Assembly (NCBI RefSeq): GCF_042242105.1
Contig: NC_092027.1
Location: 4,803,006 to 4,867,005 of the forward strand
DNA: 64,000 nucleotides
Direction: 5' to 3'
Origin: Pempheris klunzingeri
Taxonomy: Eukaryota > Chordata > Actinopteri > Acropomatiformes > Pempheridae
The notes beneath the pieces are model-generated. The model was given only the letters and a program-made list of their open reading frames with translations. It made no database searches and was not told the DNA's origin. This document shows positions 17,201 to 29,115 of the stretch, piece by piece. Each line of letters begins with the position of its first letter. Position 1 is the stretch's first letter. Position numbers and translations under genes: made by a program.

Positions 17201-20200
17201 AAAGGAAGCTGCATTGTCCACAGATTTGTTCAAGTTCCAGTTAGTTGCCATCAGAGGTCAACACAGGTTACTGATTAATTATATGAAGGAACTGACTTAT
17301 CCCAAAAAACACAAATGAAAGAATACATTAAATTGCTGGGTGCTTATTTCTACTTTTTCTTTTAAGTAATTTAGTTCTTGTTCCGATTTATGCTTTCATT
17401 GATTCATTTATTTCCTGGAAATGTTTTTCATATGAACTGCTGGACCCCTCCCACCTGCACAAAGACCGTGAAGAAGATGACGGTGATGATGGCGGTGAGG
17501 AACATGTTCTTCATCCCGCTGTTGGTCAGCAGGAACCCCAGTGAGAAGGCTATGGCACCTCGCAGGCCACCGTAGGCCACGATGAACTGGTCCTTTTTGG
17601 TCAACTTGACAATGCGGAATTTATTGATGATGTATGTGAGGCCAATGACCCCTGAAACACACCGAGAACAACACAACTAGAGATTAGAAAAGGATGAAAA
17701 TATCTTCAAATCACACAACCAGGACCCTTAAGTGTGATGATGTATGTATGTGCTTATGCACACACACCACAGACGGGGGAGTGGGGGACAATTATTTTAG
17801 CACACCGACTGTTTGCTGCTTTCAACACCATAGGTACCCTGAACGCAGCATTTTGATTGATGAACACCACAGACTCAAACTGTACAAATATGATGTACTT
17901 GTACTTTACTTGAGAGTTTCATACTTCAGCTCCACTACATCTCAGAGGTTGCAGATTTAGACATTGTACTTTTAACTGTCTTCTTCTCCATAGCAAGTTA
18001 GCAACAGCAGCTGAGGATCATGGGTATTGTTGTATTTAGAGCCATCATGCCGAACAGACAGAAAAAACATGATTTGTCAGAAACGAAGGGAGGAGGATTT
18101 CTATGTGGACACACTTTTCCTCCACACTTTGAACTGTAAACTGTAAAATATGTCATTTATATGTTATGTACGCTCCACAATTATTTAAGAATATTATGTT
18201 TACGCAGTAGCCTTTCTGCTTTGTTTCTGACAAATCATGTTTTATCTGTCTGTTCAGCATGATGGCTCTAAATACTACAATACCCATAATCCTCAGCTGC
18301 TGTTGCTTATTTGCTATGGAGAAGAAGGCAGTCAAATGTTAATGTCAATGTAGTCAAATGTCAAAGTACAATATCTGCCTCTGATATGTAGAGGAGTAGC
18401 TGCATAAAATGTTGACAATGAAGTATTTCAAATGAAATGTTCTAAAATGTTAACAGTATAAGTACCTCATATTTGTAGTTAGCTACAGCCCTGAGTCTGT
18501 GTTGTTTGTTAACGCAGACAAAAAGTCACCACTGGACCACGCTGTGTCGTACTGACCCATCACTCTAGACACCAGACAGATGATCACGGTGGAAACGACG
18601 AAGGTCCAGTTCCAGGCGTGAGGACCGGCCACCGTGGAAACACCGAGGAAGATGAAGATGAGGGTCTCGCTCACACTGCTCCACATCTTCATGAAATATT
18701 TGATGGTGGTATACGACTTGTGGGAGATGTTGGCCTCCACGTACGGCCGCATCATCACGCCACACGCTATTAACCTGGTCGGGAAGGACACAGAGAGAGA
18801 AAGATGAGTGAGACGTGACTCAGACTGTTAGTTTCTGCAGTTTAAAGCTGGAGGAAACAAAACTTTTACACAAAAGTACAACTGTAGCTACTCAAAAATC
18901 TGTCCGGTGTAACCACGTCTCCACCTACAGGAGGTGAAAAGTTTAACTGTATGAGAAAAACGCTTTTTCATTTCCTGAAATGATGCAGACGAGAAGATTA
19001 TTTTCACGTGTGTTTGCTAAACATGAAGCTAGAGCTGGCAGGTGGCTAGCTTAGCTTAGCATAAAGACTCAAAACAGCACGGATGTTTTATAAGAACTGG
19101 ATAGTATTAATCCCATCATGCCTCTCGCTCAGCCGCGCTGATCAATGGCTTGTACCATAGTGGTGACATCATTTAGATTAAAAAAAAAAAAAAAAAAAAA
19201 ACTTTCTGGGTAACTATTCCCTTAAAAGAAAAAGAAAAACGGCTGGTATGTGGAATTTCTGCAGCAAAGAAAATCTAAAAACTTGCTGCATATATTTTTT
19301 ATATCACAAACTTGGGTAAAGTGAGGCCGAGTGACTCACGACATGATCCCAGAAAGATGGAAGACCTCAGCAGAGAGATACGCCATGTAGCTGTAGAGGA
19401 AGACGAACAGCGGCTCGATGACCCGAGTGTGAGAGGTGAAGCGGGACGTGAAAGCTCCCAGGATGCCGTAGATGGTTCCCACCATGACGCCCCCCAGAGA
19501 AACCACGAAGAAGCAGACGACACCGAGGACGGCGTCGACCACGGACACAGATCCTGCTTCAGAAAACTCCTCGAACAGGTGATACAGAACCTGCAGGGAA
19601 AACAGTCCGTTACTGTTCGTGTTGTGTTTTATTCAAGATGAAATGTTTCAGAGCTTTATGATGATTAATGGATAAGGAAAGAAGAAACACACATTACACA
19701 CATTTTTTGGTAAATATATTGTGTAATTTGACCTCTTTTGGCCTCAAATACATGTAGTTCTCTACATGAAACGGTCTGAAATGTTTGGAGGAAAAATGTG
19801 TTTTGACGAGCTAAGAAAGGTTGTGATGCATAGTTTTAATCTAAGATGATAAGCAATATTCTCTGAGATTATCTGATCTCAATTTCCGCTGCAGCTGTGA
19901 GATTAATGTAGTGAAGCAGAATTGTAAAGAAGCAGAAGATGGAAATCCTTCACTCACCACAGTGACGGCGTCGTTGAGGAGCGACTCCCCGAACACGAGG
20001 ATGTGCAGCAGCTCGTTGATGTGGATCTCCTCGAACACGGCCAGCACGGCCACGGGGTCCACGGCCGAGATGATGGAGCCGAACAGCAGGCAGGACAGCA
20101 GGTCCACGCCGGCCAGCTTGGCACCTTCGAGCTGACACACTCCGTACATCATCCCGCCGATGAAGAAGGCGTTCCACAGAGTCCCCACCACCGCGAACAC

Positions 20201-23200
20201 CAGGATGGTGCCCATGTTCTCGGTGAAGGCCCGGATGGGCAGGAAGTAGCCGGCATCGAGGATGATGGGAGGCAGCAGGTAGAAGAAGAAGAGCTTTGAG
20301 TCGAGGACGGGCGCTGCCTCTCCGATGGCCTCGATGATGCCGCCCACCAGCAGACCGACGACGATCAGCAGGCAGCTCTCTGGGACCACGTTCGACACTC
20401 TGGGAATAATATGAAAACCTGCAGAGAGAAAAAGATTTCTACTCATCAAACTGTTCATGTTGAGGGAAGAAGATCCTGCATACTGTTCTCACTCAGCATC
20501 ACTACTCACAGATAATAAAACATTTAGACCTTTATCACATGTATTTTAAACAATTCTCACAACAATGACCCTTAATAGCTCTACCCATTCTCTCTCTCTC
20601 TCTCTTTTTAATACATTTTGTTACTCATTGTTTTTATCTTATTTACTTCCCTTTGAGACTTGTGACATTGGGCTTTAATAATCTTTGATGTCATGTGCAG
20701 ACAGTAATGTGTCAGACTGAACCCACGTAATGGTTAATTATTGGGAGGCACTCAAACAGCAGAATAACAGTTTTTTTTTGAGAGACTCATTTTGTTGTAT
20801 GTGATTATGCAATGACAATAAAGGGATTCATTCATACACACATTCGTTCATTCATAACCGTCACACACCACAATGCAACAGAATGGGTGAAGCCTTATCT
20901 AGATCTGAAATCACTGTAAGAATAACAAAGGTCCACGGGGACCGACGTGTTCATATTCAGTGTGTGGGATCTTCTTTCCTACACGACTGTATCGGAGATA
21001 GTTGCATGTACAAAAATCTTGAGAATAAAAAGGAACATTTTGGACTTGAAGATTTAAAAAATCATTCACTTTTACTCCTTCTCACAACCTTAAAAATAAA
21101 ACCTTCTAAAATCCCATTTATTTTAAGTTAAAATGTTCTCAAATTTGATTAATATTCTGTTTTCTGAAGCATTTTGTAATGTTATTCAGAACAGAGGAGC
21201 CTTAGTCTAATGTTTGATTCCAGCCAGCGACCTTTGCTGCATGTCATTCCCCTCTTTCTCCTCCAGGCATTAAAAAACTGTCAGGTAAATACAACAGGAC
21301 CAAACATCCAGGTGAAAAACGACACTGCATCTAAAGGATAATTACTTTGTAATGAGTTTACATTTGGTGCATTAGAGCAGCAGTTTGACAGGACATAAAC
21401 AACGATCCACTCAGTCATTTGTACGCTGCAACATCCTCATGAAATATAAAACACGTTGCAGCAGCTGCTGCAGGACAGCAAGCAGTTTGTGGGAACTGAA
21501 GTCTGTCTGAAAATATCTGTGCGGTTTGAATTTTATCTATTTAATCTGCAGTGTAGTGGATGTTAGTGACATGAAAAACTGAGGCCTGCAACCACTATTC
21601 ATTATCCTTCTTTCTAGATCAACAGAAAATAGTGAAAAATGACCATCACAAGTCCCCAGAGCTCAAAGTAACATCTTCATGTTTAAACATCAGTCCAGAA
21701 CAGAGAAAAGCAGCAAATCATCACATTTGAAAACAAGAAACCAATGAATGTTTGATATTTCTTTTACAAAAACACATGTTTTCTGGCTTTTATCAATTTT
21801 TTTTTTTCTTTCTTCCTGATGTTGAACTGAATTTTTACCTCTTTGGTAACAATCAGAAATCACTCTTTACTTCATTGAGACAACAAAAACTACTAACAAA
21901 GTAAAATGATTGATTGTTTCAGTGCTGTCTATTAGCACCCAGGACAGCTAGATGGCTGCTATTTGGCCATTTACACCCGGCCGGGGACTTGTAATATAAA
22001 CAGAGACAAAGTTCACAAGAGGAAGAGGGAGTGATGAAGAAACAGGACTCTTATTCACTGAAACCAAATGTTTTCATTTTTCTCAGTTTTCAGTTGCAGT
22101 CGGTTCGGTTAAGGCACCAAAACTAATTGCTTAGGTTTAGGAAAAGATCAGCCACATTAGGGAATTACATCCCAGGTACAAATAGCATCTGCCTTAATTT
22201 AAAGTCATGTTTGTGTTGTAAGCCCAATATTCACTCTCCTTTTAGCTCTGCTTTTGGCCTCCACCAACTCCTGAAGGAAATATCTGGCTGTGCAGCAGCT
22301 AAATGCTCCACTATGTTTCCTACCTGGTCTCTGACTGTGTCAGTCTGCTGTTTGATGCTGAGCAGGTTGTATTATGTGGGGCTTTTAAAGCATCTTTGCT
22401 GAAAACAGCTGCAACCAAAAGCGACAATATAAGAGCAGTGATGTGAAGTAAAACAGCTAAACAATGAGCTGACAGTCAGTGTAACGCACTGTAGAGCCAC
22501 AACACTGTTACTGCTCTTTTAGTCTCATTTCTGGCCTGTTTGTATCTCAGCAGAACGAGGTCTTGACATTCAGCCTCACTCCGTCATGTGACGTGGGGTC
22601 CAGGCTGCTGTGACAATCGTTTTCTGCCATGTTTTATGCCGTCAGTGGTCTTGTGTGCGGCCGTCCTCGCCCCCTCCTCTCCTCTCTGACTCTGCACACT
22701 GGGATCTTTGTTATCGAGCAGTGCATTAGGACAGGAAGTAGGACCAGCCCTCGGAGACAACAGCTGGACCAGCAGATAAGATGCCAGAGAGTTTCGTTCA
22801 GCTCACTGAGCCAACTACAAACCGCAAGCCAGATTCCTACAGCCAATCAGAATCACCGCTGCCCAGAGTTCTGATCCAAAATGGTGGATAATACATTAAG
22901 AAAAAGTCTAAATCCATCATTATTTACACGTAAACTGTCCTGCAGAAGACACAAACCTCACTGTCACATGCTCTGTAATATTGCATGTTTCTGAAAATAT
23001 CTAAAAATAGTTTGAGTTTATTTGTACAGTGACTGTTCAAAGAGTTTTATGGGCTTCTACTTTAAGACTAAATGTCTTAGAAACTGATTGTTTATTTGCA
23101 AAAAAATAAAACAATTAAAATAAAATAGATTTTAGTAGTACTTAGTACTGAGAGCCCAGACGAAATACCAAAATTTGAACCGAAATGTTGGCCAATATTC

Positions 23201-25085
23201 TTTTTAAAGGGATCCTTTAAATTTGGTTTTTAAAAGATTTTGGCTAAAATATGACCATAATGTGACAAAATGCACACAAAATATACTTGGACAATTTAAA
23301 GAGTAAATAAAACGTGGTATTTTGTTATTTTCTTAAATGCTCTGAGAATTAAACAGAGTTTGGTTGGAGGCTGGTCTCTTGTGTGAGTGGGATAAAATAA
23401 ACTCTACCATGTTCAGGAAAAGATTTAAATAAATAACCGACTTCTTATTTAACTTCTGTGTAGCTGGATGTATCCTGTACTGTGCAGAGTCAATCTCACA
23501 TCATATGAGGAGCGTCGTTGTGTCAAAGCTAAAAGGTCACAGGTGAGAGATGACTAATTATAACAGCAACTGAACAAATGCTTTCAGAGCCCTCGCTCGC
23601 CAAGGCTGAATTCAAACTCTAATCCCTCCACACTTGCTTTGACGCTCACATCCTGAAATAAGTCTGCGGAACATAACAGAAGCAGTCTGTGGAAACACTG
23701 TTGGCTCTGCAGGCAGCTGCTGCATCCCACAAGAGGAATATCCAGTGTGTCCGCAGCACTTAATATTAAAAATAAAATAACAAAAACTGCCTGTTATTCA
23801 TATTAAAAATGTATCCAAAGTAGAAAAGAAGCTTATTGTCTAAGGCTGATGTAAAAAAATCATAATTTATCTGTTGTTGGTGGACTATTGCAGTGTCACT
23901 GATCTGCATTAAACAACTGTCGGCTCAATAAGCACAATACAGAAACCAGAAACCAGATTTTATATTATACCAGTTTTACTTTTTATCTGTAAAGCTCTAA
24001 GTCTTCAGCCCCTCTGGTTGTTTTGTGGATTGAATATTAAGTTGCTGAAGTGGCTCCTCCTAATTCCTGGAATCTCTCTGCCAGACAGCGTTAAAAATGC
24101 GAGTGCAGACTAAAAACACTTATTCCACCAAGTACATTTAATCCACTTTGAGCGTAAACTGCATCTAATTGTTGCAGCTTTTATCATTGCAGTTACTGGC
24201 TCTTTTACAACGTCTGCATGGGTTTGGTGATCTGACATTTTTTGATTTTGTTAACATATGGATAAAGACTGAGTTGGCGGTTCATAGGTGAAACTTTTAA
24301 ATTAACTAGTTAGTTAAAAGAAGCCTGAGAGATCAGACAAAGAAATACCTTTATCTGGATAACCTGTAGAGACTGGAGGATGCATGTCACACCTTTTTTC
24401 CATGTTTGTCATGGCTCAGAAATAAAATGCTTGGCTGCTTGTTATTTATTGCTTGCTGTTCATGTTCATAGAGTTATAATGGTTATGGTTATTTGTAGTG
24501 GTGGAACCTGTTTCATCAAGTCCACCTAAGGGCGTTAATGAAGCTGCATAACACCAAGTGTGTTGAACCAAATAAGTTCTGTTCAACTCCATGACATTAT
24601 TCTACACAAATAAATCTGAACTTATTAACAAATTTATACAACCTAGTCTGAGCTGTAAACCAACTGGAGAAGCCCATAAAAGCACAGTTTGGAGACCCCT
24701 CCCTTCAGTCCAGATCATCACCCCCCTCCAGTACATGATGAGCCAGCACCTCCATAAGAGGTATTGATTCCTCTGTGATCTGAGTTATTCTGCGCCACTC
24801 ACCAAGTTTCATGAGCAGAGCCAGGAGGATCCACAGGGAGATCTCAAAGGGCTTCTTGACGTCGTCGAAGTTGAGGGAGAGGACGGGGAAAGCCTTCTTG
24901 TGAGTGGTGGAGTTAGTGTGGTGACCGGAGTCCTCTGGTGTGGCTCCGGCCGGGTTTCTGCGCGACTCGTTGCTTCCCGAAACAACAACATCACGACTCG
25001 CGGAGGCGAAAGCGAGCAACAGGACGCACATTAACGCCACCAGACGCGGACTGGGGCTCCTCGGGGCGGGTCGGAGCTCAGCCAT
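14238..25085 (-). CDS. slc9a1: Sodium/hydrogen exchanger 1 (NHE1)
   Basis: Twelve coding exons (24803-25085, 19958-20418, 19340-19590, 18557-18774, 17455-17651, 17023-17112, 16747-16817, 15904-16077, 15347-15461, 15130-15228, 14601-14673, 14238-14437) give 743 aa (human 815). The N-terminus ([14 protein letters not shown]) has a hydrophobic signal-like segment and an NST glycosylation site. The transport domain carries [16 protein letters not shown] (inhibitor-binding region), [12 protein letters not shown] with Asp 244 (human D267) and [13 protein letters not shown]. The cytosolic part keeps the CHP1-binding helix and [11 protein letters not shown]. The tail (YTYDDAESP...VNLLNESPQ) is shorter than in human. 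The protein is a plasma-membrane electroneutral exchanger that raises cytosolic pH. Intron 1 is about 4.4 kb. slc9a1a versus slc9a1b cannot be decided here. Confidence 0.95.
16426..16450 (+). repeat. CAG microsatellite in slc9a1 intron 7
   Basis: There are about eight perfect CAG units between coding exons 7 and 8 of slc9a1. Confidence 0.9.
17900..18480. repeat. Palindromic inverted-repeat element in slc9a1 intron 4
   Basis: The arms at about 17975-18087 and 18219-18331 are inverted copies of each other with few mismatches; both contain AACAGCAGCTGAGGAT and ACATGATTTGTCAGAAAC. About 130 nt separate them. The flanks (GTACTTTACTTGAG, CTCCACTACATCTCAGAGG) belong to the same fish family as 1190-1590. 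The structure suggests a non-autonomous foldback/MITE-like element able to form a hairpin in the pre-mRNA. Confidence 0.7.
21575..21930 (+). repeat. Degenerate dispersed repeat in slc9a1 intron 1
   Basis: It starts CCTGCAACCACTATTCATTA and ends ATTGATTGTTTCAGTGCTGT, with the same order of internal phrases as the copy at 12936-13165. It is more diverged. The rest of the 4.4-kb intron (20419-24802) shows nothing else I can name. Confidence 0.5.
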
Positions 25086-26569
25086 TTTCAGATGCCTGAG
25101 CTGCGGCTGCTGCTCAGCTCTAGATCCGATGAAGATGAAGATGAAGATAGTACGGGAGGCGAGCGTGGTGCGCCACAGAGAAGCGCGCACTTTTACGCAC
25201 GAACTCCAAAGGCATCTTCAAATTACGCACAGTTGTTAAAAGAACAAACGGGGGTTCATGCTGCAAACAAACCAGCCGCCGCCATCAGTGGGAGGTGATT
25301 TAACATCCACGCTTCTCTCTCCCCTCCTGAGATGATCTGACCTGGTTGATCCACACCTGTTGTTTCCTCCCTAAAACTAACCTGCGTCAAATAGCGACAC
25401 CCATCACACTGAAATCTCTCACGCTGCTCTCTGTTTCTCTTCACACTCACATGCAGCTCATCCAAAGGTGAACCGGAGGGAAGGTGACATCTGCTGGACA
25501 GGAGGACCGCGGCGACCACCAGGCACCTGTGGCGGAGGCCCGAATACTGCAATGAAATACAATTTTTAGGGATTTTTACGTGAGTATGTTGATGTATGTT
25601 GAACTCTCAGATGTTTCCCAAAAAAGAAAGTTGATGTTTGGATTGCGTTTATTTATTTCAGTGGCTGATTTCATGAACAAGAAGTCAGAGGCAGCTACTG
25701 GCTTCTCTGTGTCTCTGTTTTATGAGTTTTAAACTGTGGCCCCGGTGACCTGACATTTAAACAAGATAAATTGTTATTTGAAGTAGCTTCCAGCTTTCAG
25801 ATTAGTTCAGACTAAACAGATGATTCTGGGCTTACATGTCCTCTTCAGCCCCCAGCAGAGGAGAATTAGTAAAACCAACATCAGAGGCTGGTTCCCACAG
25901 TGTCGGACCTCCTCCTCTGGCTGCTGGAGGCCGATGGAAACATAAATCCAAAGGCTGTTTGTGTTTGACAGGAATATGTGAAGGGCTGTAAAAGACTAGA
26001 AAATATACAAGACCAACCAAATGCCAGTTTGTCAAGTTTTCAGACTCTTTAGCTGCTAAATGATAATGATGATGATACTACTACTACTACTAATAATAAT
26101 AATCAAGCTAAACACATCATAATAAATCACAATAATAAATAACACAACATGCTCAACACAAACAACAGCAGAAACTTTTCTGGTGTGAATGATGTTTATG
26201 AGTTCTTGCATTTGGTATAAAAGACTTTTTGTAAATTTTGTAAAAACTCTTTTAAAAAGTGGACGTGCAGGATCAGACACAGTTTGTGGGGCTGATTTAC
26301 TGGTCATTGTGGACAGTCTATTTTGGTGCCCGTATCATGTCCTGTACACATGCTAACAATTAAAGCACTTTTGTAAACTATTCAGTCCATTCCTGCTTTT
26401 AACCTTTGAATCCAACTTCCCGGATTCTTGGATTTTGGCCTTTTGGATTAACCCAAAAATGAACAACCCAAACAATGATTTTTTTCCTAAACCTAACCAA
26501 ACTGTGACTTAAAACTGATAATGATAAAAGTCAAATAACAGTCATATGGCTATTAGTACCTGGTGCTGA

Positions 26570-26668
26570 CTCTTCACACTCAGCTGCTAACCGCCCCAGC
26601 ACATACTGGAGGTCACGGTCTGAGGGAGCCAACAGAACCACGTTGTCTGCAAAAAGCGGAGATGCCCT
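26570..26668 (-). pseudogene. Relic of a LINE reverse transcriptase
   Basis: A minus-strand translation reads RASPLFADNVVLLAPSDRD followed by LQYVLGRLAAECEE. This matches the core palm motif of fish non-LTR reverse transcriptases, normally FADDVVLL. The second catalytic Asp is replaced by Asn and there is no intact flanking domain, so it is a dead fragment. Confidence 0.7.
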
Positions 26669-27463
26669 GGTAGGGTATCCCCCAGCAAACAGGTTCCAGG
26701 GGAGAAGCCCGACAAAGAGCAAACTCATCCTGGTATTTTTGCCATACTGAATTCCAACGTACCTCGAATTCAGTCTCCCCCTGACCTCTTTAGTTTGTTG
26801 TTTGCCTGCCTGGATTTTTGTGTCCTCGACTCTTTCACCTCTGCCACCTAAGTCGTCCTGTTGGTTTCTTCTGGTTTTCCTGAACTCTGACTCGTTCCTC
26901 CTCCCTCTGATACTAAACCTAAAACACCTTGGAAACATGAAAAACTACACAGAAGTCTGCACACAGATGTCCAAAGTGTGAACATATTTATTTGAGATTT
27001 ACATCAATTGATCAAATGTGTTATTTTACAAAGTGAATCATTTGAATGTCTTTTTGTAGCATTTTTACATTGACAGACATTTATGAAATTCTGGTACAAA
27101 CACGAAGGTTTTGATTTAGCAAGTCACCTTTTTATATTCATAGCTGGCTGTTAGTTAAACTTCGTAAATAATAAATACTCAAAACAGTGATGCTGCATTA
27201 GCATTTACAGTCTAAATTCACACATTAAGGTGCTGAAGAACAACAGACTAATGACTCAACTGAAATATTTTGAAGGAGGCGTGGATCTTTGTGAGGAATA
27301 TCAATAAATACAATACCCTTGTATGTCTGAATAATTAATTAGTTTTACAGTGGTCAGTAAAAAAACATGTTTTCTTTGTGTTTTGTTATATTATTAAAAT
27401 GCAGGAAATGATCATGACTGCAGGTCGAACTATAAAGCTGAGATCCTACAGATGACATGCTCC

Positions 27464-27469
27464 TTTATT
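27464..27469 (-). terminator. Poly(A) signal for the small 66-aa gene
   Basis: AATAAA on the minus strand, about 310 nt after the stop codon at 27777. Confidence 0.45.
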
Positions 27470-27776
27470 GTATTAAACTACAATCTTGATTAAAGTGGTC
27501 CAACTACAGGCTCACTTTTATTTTTGTTTATAAATGTTGTGATTCTTAAGAAAGTGTAAACTGTTTTACCAAATTATCTCAAATCATCCTGCTGGGACTC
27601 AGCAGTGACTCACATTTTCCCTCCTGGGACACTTAGATTTTCCTTCAGGCAACTCAACACAAACACATTAACTCCCTCAGTCTCCTCCGTCACAAACCTT
27701 CTACCGACGTACACAAACAAACAAACAGTCACACAAACCGCCTGCAGAGCTGCTGCGACAGCATCGCTCACTGATC

Positions 27777-29078
27777 TCAGGCTCCGGGATGCTTCAGATG
27801 GACCCTGTCTGCCATCCGCCTGGTGCTGTACAGAGACACTCCCATCCCCACTGTGGCCATCGTCATGGCGATGGGGTCGATGAGACTGCTCTGTGGCTGC
27901 ATCCGGACCTCACCTGAGACCTGCCTCTGTGGAGAGAAGTTAAAGCTGTGTGACGCTTTTTTCACATTAAAAGCACAAACTGTACATTTTTATGTGACTG
28001 TGGCAGCTTTCAAAGTATTCTAAAGTATTCTAAGGGTTTTAGTTTGTTTAGTCTATACAGTCATTCAATGACCAATGTTTTTTTGGTTAGTAAGATATGG
28101 TTAATAGTGGTTTGTTGGCCCACCACTTTGGTCCTTTGGGCCGCAAAATTATAGACAGAGATTCATGTCCCTCTCAGTGTTCCATGTGGTAACTTTTGTT
28201 AAATTTAGTTCATGTGTTTTTCTGTTACTTCCTGTTTTATTGTGGTGTCTCTTGACTCCCTGCCCTTGTGTGTTTCCTGCTCCTGTGATTGCCCCCCCCC
28301 TTGTTTCCACCTGTGCTCCTTCACTGGTGTATATATTGTCTGTGTTTTCTCCTGTCCTGTGCCAGGTCGTCCTGTACCCTTGTGCTGAGTGATCCAGCGT
28401 CCTTAGTCAGTGTTAGTGAGAGAATCTTCCTGTGAGTGTGCTTCTGGTCGTAATAGCATTTGAGGAAAAACCATGTTCAGTGTGTTATTGGTTTGAGCTG
28501 TTTAACCACAGAGTTATTGCCTCGTGACATTTCTGTTGCTTTTGTGATCTTTCAGCAAGACTTTAAAGACTTTAAATCAAAAAATGTCAGACTTTGGCAC
28601 CCCCCAATGGCAGCATCAGAACAGACCCTGTTACAGACAGCACTGTGTGCCGACACTCTCCTCCTCCACTATATTCACATCTCTCCACCATGCAGCCTCT
28701 TTCGTGCTGAACAGGTTATATAACGTAACCTCCTGAGATGAGCTGCATCAGCTCTCTGTAAAATATTAATTCACATCTTGTTGGTGTCCCTCCTCAATTT
28801 AAAGCATTTCCATAGAAATGTGTGAAAAGACTACCAAGTATTAACATCAAATACTGATCCAGTTACTTTCATTGAGTGGATTTATTTGTGATCTCTAGAT
28901 TAGAATGAGATATAATGTCTCTATTGCTGAGATAATTTCTCTGTTTGTGGTTTAAATTTGGGAGATGGGTGAAATAAAACATAAATACAGAGGTAATACT
29001 TGTGTACTCTGAGTGGCTGTGACCCACCTGGAGGAGACGGAAGTATCCTGGCGTCAGTCTTCCCAGTCTGATGATCAT
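27777..29078 (-). CDS. Small two-exon gene, predicted single-pass protein of unknown function
   Basis: An exon 29028-29115 has a strong acceptor (TTTTTCCCTCCTCTGCAG) and donor (CAG/GTGGGT). It contains the first ATG (29078) after an in-frame stop, coding MIIRLGRLTPGYFRLLQ. A second exon 27777-27926, behind another strong acceptor (TTAACTTCTCTCCACAG), continues in the same phase: RQVSGEVRMQPQ, then a hydrophobic stretch (SSLIDPIAMTMATVGMGVSL) and the tail STRRMADRVHLKHPGA. The total is 66 aa. The arginine-rich, acid-free N-terminus and one membrane span look like small mitochondrial inner-membrane proteins, but I recognise no family. The splice logic supports a real gene; the function is inference. 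Confidence 0.6.
28180..28420 (+). repeat. Possible LTR or other transposon end
   Basis: This pyrimidine-rich stretch has TGACTCCCTGCCCTTGTGTG, CACCTGTGCTCCTTCACTGG, a TATATA box and a CTGTGCCAGGTCGTCCTGTA ending, a composition often seen in fish LTRs. It lies in the intron of the small gene. I saw no partner copy or target-site duplication. Confidence 0.25.
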
Positions 29079-29115
29079 TTCTGCTGCTGCAGCCACTCAG
29101 ACGACAACAACCTTC

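Larger units (their letters stand above)
25086..27776. other. slc9a1 5' flank and intergenic region
   Basis: The first about 450 bp upstream of the slc9a1 ATG are GC- and CpG-rich and probably hold its 5' UTR and promoter. Further on there is a short LINE fragment (26570-26668), ATG/ACT/AAT simple repeats at about 26064-26104 and the 3' end of the small gene that follows. No other coding exon is supported. Confidence 0.55.

Noticed and set aside
25256-25552. Minus-strand open frame with a signal-peptide-like start, upstream of slc9a1
   Set aside because: No splice junction or homology supports it. It lies in the CpG-rich 5' flank of slc9a1, where chance open frames are common.
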